64,000 nucleotides of DNA, taken from assembly GCA_019828595.1 (NCBI GenBank), contig JAHQRK010000014.1, forward strand, positions 1,736,001 to 1,800,000. Direction: 5' to 3'. The notes under the pieces are model-generated. The model was not told where the DNA came from. It did not search any database and saw nothing but the letters and a program-made list of their open reading frames with translations. Source of the stretch: Aphanomyces cochlioides. Its lineage: Eukaryota > Oomycota > Saprolegniomycetes > Saprolegniales > Verrucalvaceae. A program made the position numbers and the translations under genes. Every line of letters starts with the position of its first letter. The first letter of the stretch is position 1. Positions 44,101 to 53,320 of this stretch are shown one piece after another.

Positions 44101-46358
44101 ACGCTGCAAGCCATCATTGACGACGTTGTGCTCATCTCGCCGCTCTTTATCGCCGACGCCGCCCAGCGGATTCAAAAAATGTATCGAGCCAAGCGCGCGC
44201 GGGTCCAATTGCTCCAGACACTCAACGAACGGTACGAGTGCGGCGGCGGCGGCGCTTACCATTCCTAGCTACGTCCACCACCATGATGCCGTGACGGGGG
44301 CGTCGTATTACGTCAATCGGTTGACGCGGGAAGTGCGCTACACCAAGCCGCTCTTGCTCGGGCAGCATGAAATCCTCACTCCAAGGACAAAACTCCGTCG
44401 GCAGCATGAAGAGCGCGCGATGCGGCAACGGCGCGACTGGATGGTTGCCGCCGTCAACGACATCCAGACCATGTCGCCGCTCTTTCGGACTGCCGCGTTC
44501 TTCGTGTATCCCGCCAGCGACACCATGGTCTATCGACTCAAGCTGCTCTGCTTGTAGGTATAATCTCCTGTGCGATATCCAAGCGCAATGGCGTCGGGGG
44601 ATTTGGGTCGCGCTACAGCAGCAAGACTACGTCCGCGCGCAGCTCGTCGCCGCGCATTTCCCACGCCAGCTCAAGAAACCTGGCCCGGTAGGAGGTTGAG
44701 ATCGTTCCCCGTGAGACTTTCTTGGCCTAGTGGGGCGACTTGCCATTGCATTTTGCCATTCGCCATCGACTTGGCATCGACGTCGTCCGCCGGTTCCTGG
44801 AGAGTCATCCTGAAGTCGCGCTGCTTGGCAATGCGTCGGGACACACGCCGCTCCATCTTGCCTGCCGTGACGATGCGTCCATCCAAGTGGTTCAAGCGCT
44901 GCTCCGCACTGAAAAAGGTCGACAGACGTGTTGCCGCGCGACCACCGACACGGCCAACACGCCGCTGCACTTGGCAGTCCTTCATGGAGCTCCCATGGCA
45001 ACATTGAAGCTCCTCGTCGATGCTGACCCGACTGCAATCGTCCTCAAGAACAAACGATGGAGGAATGTCTTCCATGAATCTCTTCTATCACCGCGTCAGG
45101 ACGCGTTGGACGTCCTCAAGCTCTTCGTGAAGGCAAACCCCGGCGCGATCAACCTTGGAACGATTCCAGCTGGGAAAGTAGCAGCATGGGCGCTTCATCT
45201 CGCTCTCGTCCATGGCGCGGAGGATGCCATGGTCCATTACTTGCTAGCATTAGCCCCTGACGGAGTTCGAGCGCCGTTTCGGCAACTCTTGCCGCTCTTC
45301 CTGGCCATGAAGCATGGCTCTTCCGAGGCGCTTATTCGCGTCGTGGCCTTGGAAACGTTCGCCGCGCTTCCGTTCACGGCGATCCAAACGTCCAAGCGCT
45401 TCAATCCCGTGCACTACGCGCTCTTGTACCGCTTGTCGTCCGACTTGGTCCTCTTCTTCCTCGACGCCCATCCAGAATGGGCGAGTCAAGTGAACCATCG
45501 ACAGGAATTCCCGCTCCATCTCGCGGCCGCCTACTCCGCCGACGTCAATCTCACCAAGAAGCTCCTCCTCATCGACCCCACGCCTGCTCGTCTCGTCAAC
45601 TCTGCAGGCTGCCTCCCCCTCCATCTCGCTGTGGTCTCTCTCCTTCCCCCTTGAGCGCTCTCTAAGCTTTGGTTAGACCCGCGGAGACGTCGACGTCGTC
45701 AAGAAACTCCTCCAAGTTTGTCCATGGTCTCTCCTCGACACGATTCGCCGCACCAAGTACGACGCGCTCATGCTCGCGGCCAAGCCATCGCGTCGTTTCC
45801 CCAACGAGCCCCTCGTCGACGCGCTGCTCTTCCCGCCAAAGCTCGCGCCGAAGCGAGCCAAGTACAAGCATTTGGACTTGTCGCCGTACTACGTCGCTGC
45901 CCACAGCACGACGTCGACGATGTCTTGCTTTGACAAGTACGTCTGTCTCTCTCTCCCTTGCCCATGAGACTGCATGAAGGCTCCATCTCCTCGACACGTG
46001 TAATGCCGACGACTTGGATGCCATGGCGCGGAAAAAATTCCGGCAGCAGTTCCACAAACCAACGAAAGAGTGGCCGCTCGGCAAGATTTTGCATCTCATG
46101 GCACTCAATCCGCTCGACGCCGCCGTCCAAATCCGCAGCCTCGTCGCGATCAATGAGATCGTCCGGGCGTACGACGACGCCGCGCGGGAAGCGTGCTTGG
46201 AAGCGCACGACATTGTGCGGACGTTGCAGCACACGATGTACGACTTTTCAACGCATGCGCGGATTCAAATCCTCGGCCAGACGTGTCTGCGGCATCTTCT
46301 CCCGACGGCGTTTGCCAAAGCGACGTACCAAAGCCGGATCGATCCGCTGTATAAATGA
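41169..46358 (+). CDS. Large WW / EF-hand / IQ / ankyrin-repeat protein
   Basis: About 13 exons read through as one frame of roughly 1.5 thousand residues. The first half alternates WW-like modules (LWETVVDGDVVYYYD, WWQVQDEAKAIYFLNELT, DWEIVACDEDES..YYYN, QVVYVNTRTNEVMWEKP) with EF-hand loops (DADTDGVLNQAE, DTDETGALDANE, DTSGDGYVSLDE, DRDQSGTINASE, DTSGDGVISLDE, DTSGDGEINVDE). An IQ-like helix (AAQRIQKMYRAKRARVQ) and a WW-like strand follow near 44.2 kb. Eight or so ankyrin repeats (44.7-45.9 kb) come next, then a helical C-terminus. Calcium-dependent scaffolding is the natural guess. Two introns, near 43.82 and 44.51 kb, needed unusual donors (73 and 52 nt), so the link between halves is probable rather than proven. 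The start is 80 bp after the PDE stop. Confidence 0.72.
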
Positions 46359-46370
46359 ATCTTCTAAGAG

Positions 46371-48748
46371 TTAGACGGCGAGCTTCTTGGCTTGGCCCAT
46401 GTCGACGTAGCTGAGACGACATGCGCCAAAGAGACGCTCGGGCAGTTCATGGCTCTGCTTGCCTTCGATGAGGAAGCTCATGTCGACGATGAGCTTCTTC
46501 GTAAAACCCAAGACAAGACCCGTCACGCGGTTCGCCACGGCGCTGCTTGTCACGTCAATGTCGAGCTCGAAATACGTGTCCGTCTTGAAGTAAGGCTGTC
46601 GTAGCTTGTTGCCGATCACGGCGGGGGTCGATCCGACAGCTTGCTTGACGATAAAGCTCCCTTCGACGATGCAAGGAATCAATTTAAAGTGCTCGTTGCG
46701 GTATTCGTCCGTGCTACAGAGTACACTCAGGTCGACAGCGATGGATCCCGACAGCATACCCGTCGAGGAAGTCATTCATGAGCTCGGCAAACGGCGAGCC
46801 ATCTTTCAGAACGGACGGATGCGGGACGTGGTAGTAGAGCACGAGCGAATACTTGGGCGAGCCAGGGAGCAAAAAGTTGAGCACAAACGTGAAAGGCTGG
46901 TTTGGCACGGTCTGCATCACGTTGTCCGGGCGAGAGCAAATGTGTTCCACCGTGACGTTGCCCGTCTCGAAGAGATCGACGCCCGCGAGACGAAACGCCG
47001 GGGCCGCCGATGGAACCTTCTTCTTGTCGTTCAAATAGTTTGGCCCGCGAACCTACAAGCGCGATGGTGAGGAAACTAAAGTCAATGCAAGGAGGAGACC
47101 ATGGTGAAGCCCACGGGCGGTTCGCTCCACACGTGGCGAGGCATGGACGTCGGGAGTTCCATCGTCGGCCCAACGGCAGTCGGGCTGAGCACGGCAGGGG
47201 TTTCATCGCCGTCTTCATGGCCGTCGGTCTCGTCGTCTTCATGCAACGACATGTACTTCTTGGACTCCATCATTTCTTCGAGCCCAATGAGCGCCAGAAG
47301 CTGCGGCTGGATATATTGGAAGACAAGATGGAGACGATGGAGCCAGACGCCGTAAATCCTAGCTCGTCGATGAGGAACAGCCAAATTCGTGCACCAAACC
47401 CCTGGGGATTCATGTGGACGACCATACTAACGAGCGACGTCGATGGATCGGTCGAATTGGTTGGCGGTGACACGGTGACTCCTCCGCCTACAGTGGAAAG
47501 CGCTAAGATGCAGTTGATGGAAAGCGACGCACCTTGACAAAGCGCTCGAATGTGGTCCGTCATGGGGCATTCAGCATGGACAGCGCTCTGGACGCACAGA
47601 ACAAAGGATCCGTCTTCGGTCTCACGCCAATATCGGAGCAAACAGACATCGCTGGCGGGCAACCAACTGACACAACAACATGACGACGATCGACAAGCCA
47701 AAATCCTACATGGGCCACAGCCACACGGGCTTGTACACGACATGGACAATGTCGGAGTGCGAGTCGATGGTTTGGAGCACGCGGATCGATTCAACCGAGT
47801 TGTCCCACCTAGGCAGATCGACTGTGAGACGACAAGAGCCATGGACGACCGGTACGGACATGCTGCGAATGGAGGTGTCCATGAGGAGACGAAAGACTTC
47901 GAGGGGTTTGCCAGGCACGACACGCGACGCTTTGAAGCTGGGGACGTCGTCGATTGCGTCAGACGAACGCATCCACAGCGTGATGGCTGCAGCGGCGAGT
48001 GCAAAGACGAACGATGTGAGAAGAGAAGTACCACCGATGCCACCTAGTCATGAGCTTGAGTCGGATGTTGTGTGAGGATTGAGAGACCAGCAACAAACGC
48101 AATGATTGCGACGGTAACAGCCGAGACGAGGAGACTGTTGAGCTGTTGCCAGCTTTGCCATTCGCGCTTGTGGTCTTTACTGTTTTTTGCAGACTGCTTT
48201 GAGACGTTGAGTTGCTCCGAGTGAATTGTCATGCCACCGACGACACTGCAGACATCGTACGTGCCACGAAACATGGGCCATTTGCGATCCATCTTGGCGA
48301 GCAAGACGCGTCGTCCAATGTCTTGTTGCTGCAATTCAAACGATGAAGTTTGGCGGAGGATCGGCTCTTTTCGAAGTTTCGGCGTCTCGCGTGGACTTTT
48401 TGGATTTCCGTCAGCAGGATCTGAATGATGGGACTCAATCGCTTGAATGATCGCATTACGCCACGAATTGGCGTACTCGCGACTTTCACATCCTACAGTA
48501 AATCCTGCAGTCTGTGTGTGGTTTGTATGGACAAAGAAGATCGAGAAGCAGTAGAGCGATTTCGATCCATGGCGTTTCTTCAATTCGATCGCCGAGACGT
48601 GCGCCTCGGACGACAGCTCGATGATCCCTCGTGTCTGAAGCTCACCAGCCTTGGAAAAGTACGCCAACGTCGAGTCCTTGAGGACAAAGTAGCGTTCGTG
48701 CCACGAACTCACAAGTGTCTTCCCTCGTTTCCACAGCACGCCCTCCAT
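46371..48748 (-). CDS. PH - TM hairpin - START - EDR2 C-terminal domain protein
   Basis: Seven exons (48748-48088, 48043-47710, 47666-47533, 47487-47400, 47358-47100, 47052-46760, 46713-46371) give 703 residues. A PH domain (1 to ~105, MEGVLWKRGK..WHERYFVLKD) is followed by a linker and two closely spaced hydrophobic helices (~215-260). A START lipid-binding domain (~265-485) contains RYWRETEDGSFVLCVQS and IYGVWLHRLHLVFQ. The C-terminal domain (DUF1336) has GPNYLNDKKKVPS, FTFVLNFLLPG, YFELDIDVTSSAVANRV and LPERLFGACRLSYVDM, as in plant ENHANCED DISEASE RESISTANCE 2. It is expected to bind and move lipids at a membrane contact. The gene ends only 12 bp from the convergent ankyrin/WW gene. Two ATCCGGAT palindromes lie 30-59 bp upstream. 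Confidence 0.87.
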
Positions 48749-48777
48749 TTTGTTGTCGTGAAACCCAACGTCGACAG

Positions 48778-48807
48778 ATCCGGATCAAAAGTTTTAATTA
48801 TCCGGAT
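48778..48807. promoter_or_regulatory. Two ATCCGGAT palindromes upstream of the EDR2-like gene
   Basis: ATCCGGAT at 48778-48785 and 48800-48807, 30 and 52 bp before the ATG at 48748 (minus strand). Same motif as at 29046, 49066, 49470, 58255 and 60707. Confidence 0.5.
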
Positions 48808-49824
48808 GGGTCACTTGAAGCTTACATTCATTAAATAGTGTAAACGTAAATTAGTGTTAAAATTGACCAGCTTGTCCGTAATCTCCGCCGACACAGCAAA
48901 TCTCTATCTCGAGAAGTTGGAGGATCAACGAATTGCCAAGATAGCGTAAATATACTGCTTTCAACAGGTTAAGGACATTGTCTCGTCAAGCCGGGAGTAA
49001 GCTCGAGAAAGCGGCCTTAGAACGTACTAGTACGCTATAAGTTTTAATGTCTCAGGTTAACTTTTATCCGGATGCATGCAAAGCGTGTACTGTTCGTGAT
49101 TGTACGGTGTGGATAACTGGGCGGAATGAACGACTCAACCACGGATTTGCACCAGCCACGGTGTCATAGAGGATGTTCAGAGCCCACAACGTCTGACTAT
49201 CGTTCAACGAGCTCGCTTTGTACGTATATGAAACGGTGTGGCAGCTCAAGTTGCGGCGAATGACATTTGAAACGAGTTACATTTCCTGTCCCACTTGAGG
49301 AACACAAAGTGTAGAACCAAATTTAGCCAATTAAAATGCTAGAAATATTGTCTTTTCGAGCAAAAACTCGAATTTTATCCCGATTTCTTCATTTTTGGAA
49401 TCGATTAATATCCGGTTATTTGTCAAATTAACCGGAATTTAGAGCTTATCCGGACATTATTGTGCTAAAATCCGGATAATATGTGTAGTTCACACATCGG
49501 AATGCTAAATAATAGCTACTAAAGTGTATTTAGTAATGCTAAAGTACACGACAAACACACGTCAAAACACACACAAATCGATTTGTAATATCGATTAAAT
49601 CAACCGGCGATTCGAAATTTGAATCGAAAAGACAATAGACGAATGCTGCTATTAAAAATTTCGATTTGTACCAACACTTTTGACCTACATTGCTGGTTAT
49701 ACTGCAAAATTCCCATTCGAAAATTCACGTTCAGACGGCCGTATTGCGAATTTGTTTGTCAGATAGATGTCGAAATCTGATTGGTTAGAACAGACTTGTG
49801 TTGCCTCCCTTCATTTCAACAAGG
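48808..49824. other. 1-kb intergenic region, AT-rich
   Basis: Contains further ATCCGGAT copies (49066-49073, 49470-49477) and related half-sites (ATATCCGG, CTTATCCGG). No gene seen. The left end of the Harbinger element should lie in the right-hand part of this region, but no terminal inverted repeat could be assigned by eye. Confidence 0.5.
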
Positions 49825-50590
49825 ATGGAAGGGAAGCAACGCAAGGCAGTGTTTCGCTTCACGGCTGCGTCTGACGTCGATCTCCTCGAAGAAATCATCT
49901 GCAAGAGACCTTTCGCTGCAGATTATGGTCAAACATTGCAAAGATGGGAAGAGATTGCAGCTGCCATGAATGCGATGCATGGTGAAGACGCGCTTACCGC
50001 CGCCAGTTGTCGTAGAAGATTCGACGACCTGGTCATCAATTTCAAGCGAGAGACAATGAAATCGATGCGCGCGTCGGGGACAGAGGAAGATTACACCAAA
50101 CGAGACCATTTGCTGCAAGACATTTGCGATATGGTACGTACACAACTACACTGTCATGATGGATGATCTTTAGATCGATGCTTTAATGGAGCAAAAACGA
50201 GAGGCCAATAGAGATAAAAAGGATAAGGACAAGAAACAAGAATTCATTCGTGATGATATTCGAGAAGCAGCTTTAAAGAAGTACAGGCAAAGTTCTTTGG
50301 ACGACGAAAGTACAACATCAGACAGCAGTCTGCTTGAATACACAGCGGATACAAAAATGACAAGGGCAAGCAGGCGTGCTGGCAATGAAGGAATCATGCA
50401 AAGCTACATAGAAGCCATGCAAGAGGCTAATGCTCTTGAGAAAAGGAAGCTTGAAATCAATGAGGCGCAGCTTGAAATGGAAAGAGAAGAGCGGCAGGCG
50501 CGAATCAAAGAAGAACGTGAAGCTCGTGAAAGTTTCTTTCAAATGATGAATCGTACGTTGGAGATCTTAGCGTCAAATTTAAAGAAATGA
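49825..50590 (+). CDS. MADF/Myb-SANT-like DNA-binding protein of the Harbinger element
   Basis: Exons 49825-50133 and 50174-50590 around a 40-nt intron give 241 residues. The N-terminal third (FRFTAASDVDLLEEIICKRP, RWEEIAAAMNA, SCRRRFDDLVINFK) is a three-helix Myb/SANT-like fold of the sort encoded next to PIF/Harbinger transposases. The remainder is a Lys/Glu/Arg-rich coiled coil (EREERQARIKEEREAR) ending in a conserved-looking short helix. In the plant and animal elements this partner brings the transposase to the nucleus and the element ends. The frame is intact. Confidence 0.78.
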
Positions 50591-50611
50591 TTCGTGTTAT
50601 ACAATTAAACT

Positions 50612-51765
50612 CTAACACTCCAAGTGGTCATCGTCTTGAGGTATCGAGTTGAGGTAGTCGAACGCTGATGGCGGTGAAAGATAGAAAAAGTCTGAAATTT
50701 GATTTCCACCTCGCAAGCATGTTTGAATGTTCGTAAGTATGACAGCAACTGCATATTGGAGACCAACAGTTTGGGATCCAAGGCGTTGACTTCTTTTGAA
50801 GTCTATGAAGGACCATTGCTGAAGAACAATCCCCAACCCCCATTCAACACTGACACGCACGGAGCTCATTCGAGAGTTAAACTCCTTCTTGTCGTCGGAA
50901 AGTCTTGCTCCTTTGAAGCCAGTGACTATGACTTCATTGTTCCCGTATGCGGGATCGCCGTAACCACAAACTGCTTGTCTCCAACATTAAAGTTGTCTCT
51001 TAAAACTTGTACGATGTCACTCTTGTACAGCAAGTAAGCATCATGACGTGATCCTGGCTCAGGGCCATGAAGGTGAACTATAATCCCATCAGGAGATGTG
51101 ATTGCTTGGAACTTTAACGCATTCTTTCTCTACATCAGGTACTCAAATTGATCATATCTTACGATCATTCTCACCTTATGTCCATTATATGTGGCTTTTT
51201 GTCTCAATCCTTTTGGTCGTTCGATCACTCGAACGGTTCCATCTATGAAGCCTACACATGAATCTAATGGAGCACTAGCTTGGCGAATAGCATTCGAGCA
51301 TCGCTCCATCCATGCTGCATCCAGACGATGGCTGTCCCAACGGAGCAAGTGATTGAAGGAGATATAGACTTTTGAGATCATGTCATTCGCTATTGTTGAC
51401 AACGCCTCTCGACTGCGGCCAAAGAGTTGTGTCATTGTTCCTAAGCGATGTGGCCAAGCTAGCCTGTTTAACATGATACAGAGGCATTCAACGGCATTTC
51501 CACAGTATCGTCGTCGCAACTTCAGAGTAGATGGTAGCCGCAGCAAAACAATCAGCTCATAAATCTCGGCTATCTTGAAACGAAAGTTGAACTGGCAAAA
51601 AGCATCACTGTGCTTATCAAGGTCAAATCGTGTGCTTGGAATTTCGATTGCCCCAGATTCTTCACCATGAGAGTCCAAGTGGGTCAGCAAGGGGAGCAAC
51701 GACGCATACCGGTGAGCCATCGGTCTTGAGCGAATGAATGGAAGCAAATTTTTCAATAGCAGCAA
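50612..51765 (-). pseudogene. Harbinger DDE transposase, one-base frameshift
   Basis: Exon 51765-51175, a 45-nt intron (51174-51130), then exon 51129 onward. The join restores YNGHKRKNALKFQAITSPDG, typical of HARBI1/DDE_Tnp_4. Catalytic residues can be followed: CVGFIDGT (first Asp), then YGDPAYG (second Asp) and VEWGLG (Glu). The second Asp motif is not in frame with the preceding RDNFNVGDKQFVV: one base appears missing near 50958-50963, and the uncorrected frame stops soon after. After the shift the frame is open to the stop at 50612. So the element probably cannot move itself. Confidence 0.82.
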
Positions 51766-51807
51766 TGAGTTTTTATCGAAATTTGTTATTAGAAATTCTC
51801 GAAACTT

Positions 51808-52962
51808 TCAAAAAAGAAATTGTTGATAGCACCATTCCTCTAAAATATATATTTTTTCAAGCCAAGGCGATCTACACCGTGCGTAGAGCTGGACAAGACT
51901 CGACACAAGAGCCCAACCCACCCAGACTTTCAACACGCAACCAGCAGTCGTCGTCGCGACGCCAAATGTTGTAGCCACGATGGATCCCAGTCGGGACACC
52001 AATTCGTTGCCATCCTCCTCGACAAAGTCGGGGTCATCGCGTTCGTCATCTGGTGTGACATGGCCATCGTCGACTGGAGAGAATGCCATCGTGTCAGCAA
52101 ACAAAGGCTCCGACGACGTCCCATCGACCACCATAGGAATTGCGTCTCCAGCCAAACCAGACGGCATCCAACGCAAAGGGCCACTCGTCACGTCGTGCAA
52201 CGGGTGGGTCAACCTGCCGTCTTTGGTCGCAATTGTGGCCACACCAAGAAAAACAAAGACCGCCACGCTGACCAACAACAGGTCGACGACGCTCATGCGT
52301 CCGACGGACCACCGCTCGCGCGTCACGTCTTGATCCTTCTTGTCCGTGGCAACCACACCCATTGCCCACGTCTTGGCTCTCCAACACGCTGACATCACAG
52401 ACCAACACGTCCACGACACGATGGTCACCAAGAGATTCCACGCATGGATGACGACACCAACCACGAGACTGACGACGCACAACCAAATCCACTCCATCTT
52501 CCTCTTGTCTGTCGTCGTCTCTCGGGATTTGTCTTGTAACGCAATCTTCAATGCCGCCACTTGGTCTTCCATCGCAATCGCCGCCATGGTCTTCGCTACC
52601 ACATCTGCCTTGGCTGCTTCGAGCTCACTAGTCAACGCCACTTGCTCGTCGAGGTGTTGGGCATCCTTGGTCTTCTTTGTGAGTTGTGACTTGACACTGG
52701 TCAATTCCGTTGTGAGTGCCTCCACTTCCCCGCGGAGTTGAGTTGCCGTCGTCTCGGCTTCCTGCAGTTGTGGTTTCAGTTGTCCCTCCACCACGTCGTT
52801 GAAGTACGACACCATGACGTCGACGTGTTCTGCCTTCTCTTGGATTTCGAGTCGAGCGCTGTCGAGCTGTTCGCGGCATGCCTGGAGCTCGGCCTTGGTG
52901 GCATCGAGCTCGCATGTGTGGGCATCCATCGGGTGGTCTTCTTGCTTGAGTTGGGCTTGCAT
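51808..52962 (-). CDS. Coiled-coil protein with two or three membrane segments, unknown
   Basis: Single exon, 384 residues. Residues 1-150 are a Glu/Gln/Lys-rich coiled coil. Three hydrophobic stretches follow (WIWLCVVSLVVGVVIHAW; VVDLLLVSVAVFVFLGVAT; and a weaker VWVGWALVSSLVQLY). Between the last two lies an acidic loop of about 90 residues. No family recognised. The last ~12 codons come from AT-rich DNA unlike the rest, only 43 bp from the transposase start. The native C-terminus may have been replaced by the transposon insertion. It shares a divergent promoter region with the KDEL protein. Confidence 0.6.
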   Translation of the reverse strand: MQAQLKQEDHPMDAHTCELDATKAELQACREQLDSARLEIQEKAEHVDVMVSYFNDVVEGQLKPQLQEAETTATQLRGEVEALTTELTSVKSQLTKKTKDAQHLDEQVALTSELEAAKADVVAKTMAAIAMEDQVAALKIALQDKSRETTTDKRKMEWIWLCVVSLVVGVVIHAWNLLVTIVSWTCWSVMSACWRAKTWAMGVVATDKKDQDVTRERWSVGRMSVVDLLLVSVAVFVFLGVATIATKDGRLTHPLHDVTSGPLRWMPSGLAGDAIPMVVDGTSSEPLFADTMAFSPVDDGHVTPDDERDDPDFVEEDGNELVSRLGSIVATTFGVATTTAGCVLKVWVGWALVSSLVQLYARCRSPWLEKIYILEEWCYQQFLF

Positions 52963-53320
52963 GGTTTGTCAAAACGGTGGCAGATTCGGAAATGATCGTT
53001 GGCCGAGGCAGCAGAATGTCGCCTCCATCGCATGGAAAAATTTCAAATTTTCGCACAGCGTCTCAAGTCTTCCGTAACCTTTGTCAGTGATGTTGCTGCT
53101 GCTGCCTGCGTGTGGCCAACAGACACGGCGGCGGTCCCGACAGCAACCCAAGCAAGTCAGTCCTGCAGATTTTGAAAGACAAGTTCATTGATGTCGTCTT
53201 TTCGTACTTGATGTACTGAATCGTACATTTTGGACTTTAAGTACGTATTGAATCGTACGTCAGCGGAAAAGGCTTTCTAGAATATTGCTTCAAAAGCAAA
53301 TCTTGTGGCATCGTGTCAAG
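52963..53320. promoter_or_regulatory. Divergent promoter region with TGAATCGTAC repeats
   Basis: 358 bp between start codons of the coiled-coil gene (-) and the ER thioredoxin-fold gene (+). The motif TGAATCGTAC occurs twice, about 53217 and 53249, and GTAC is repeated in between. Function inferred only from position. Confidence 0.4.

Larger units (their letters stand above)
49801..51800. mobile_element. PIF/Harbinger-type DNA transposon (two-gene, partly decayed)
   Basis: Two convergent genes 22 bp apart at their 3' ends, one encoding a MADF/Myb-SANT-like DNA-binding protein and one a DDE transposase, form the classical PIF/Harbinger layout. Boundaries are approximate because no terminal inverted repeats or target duplication were identified. 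Confidence 0.75.
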
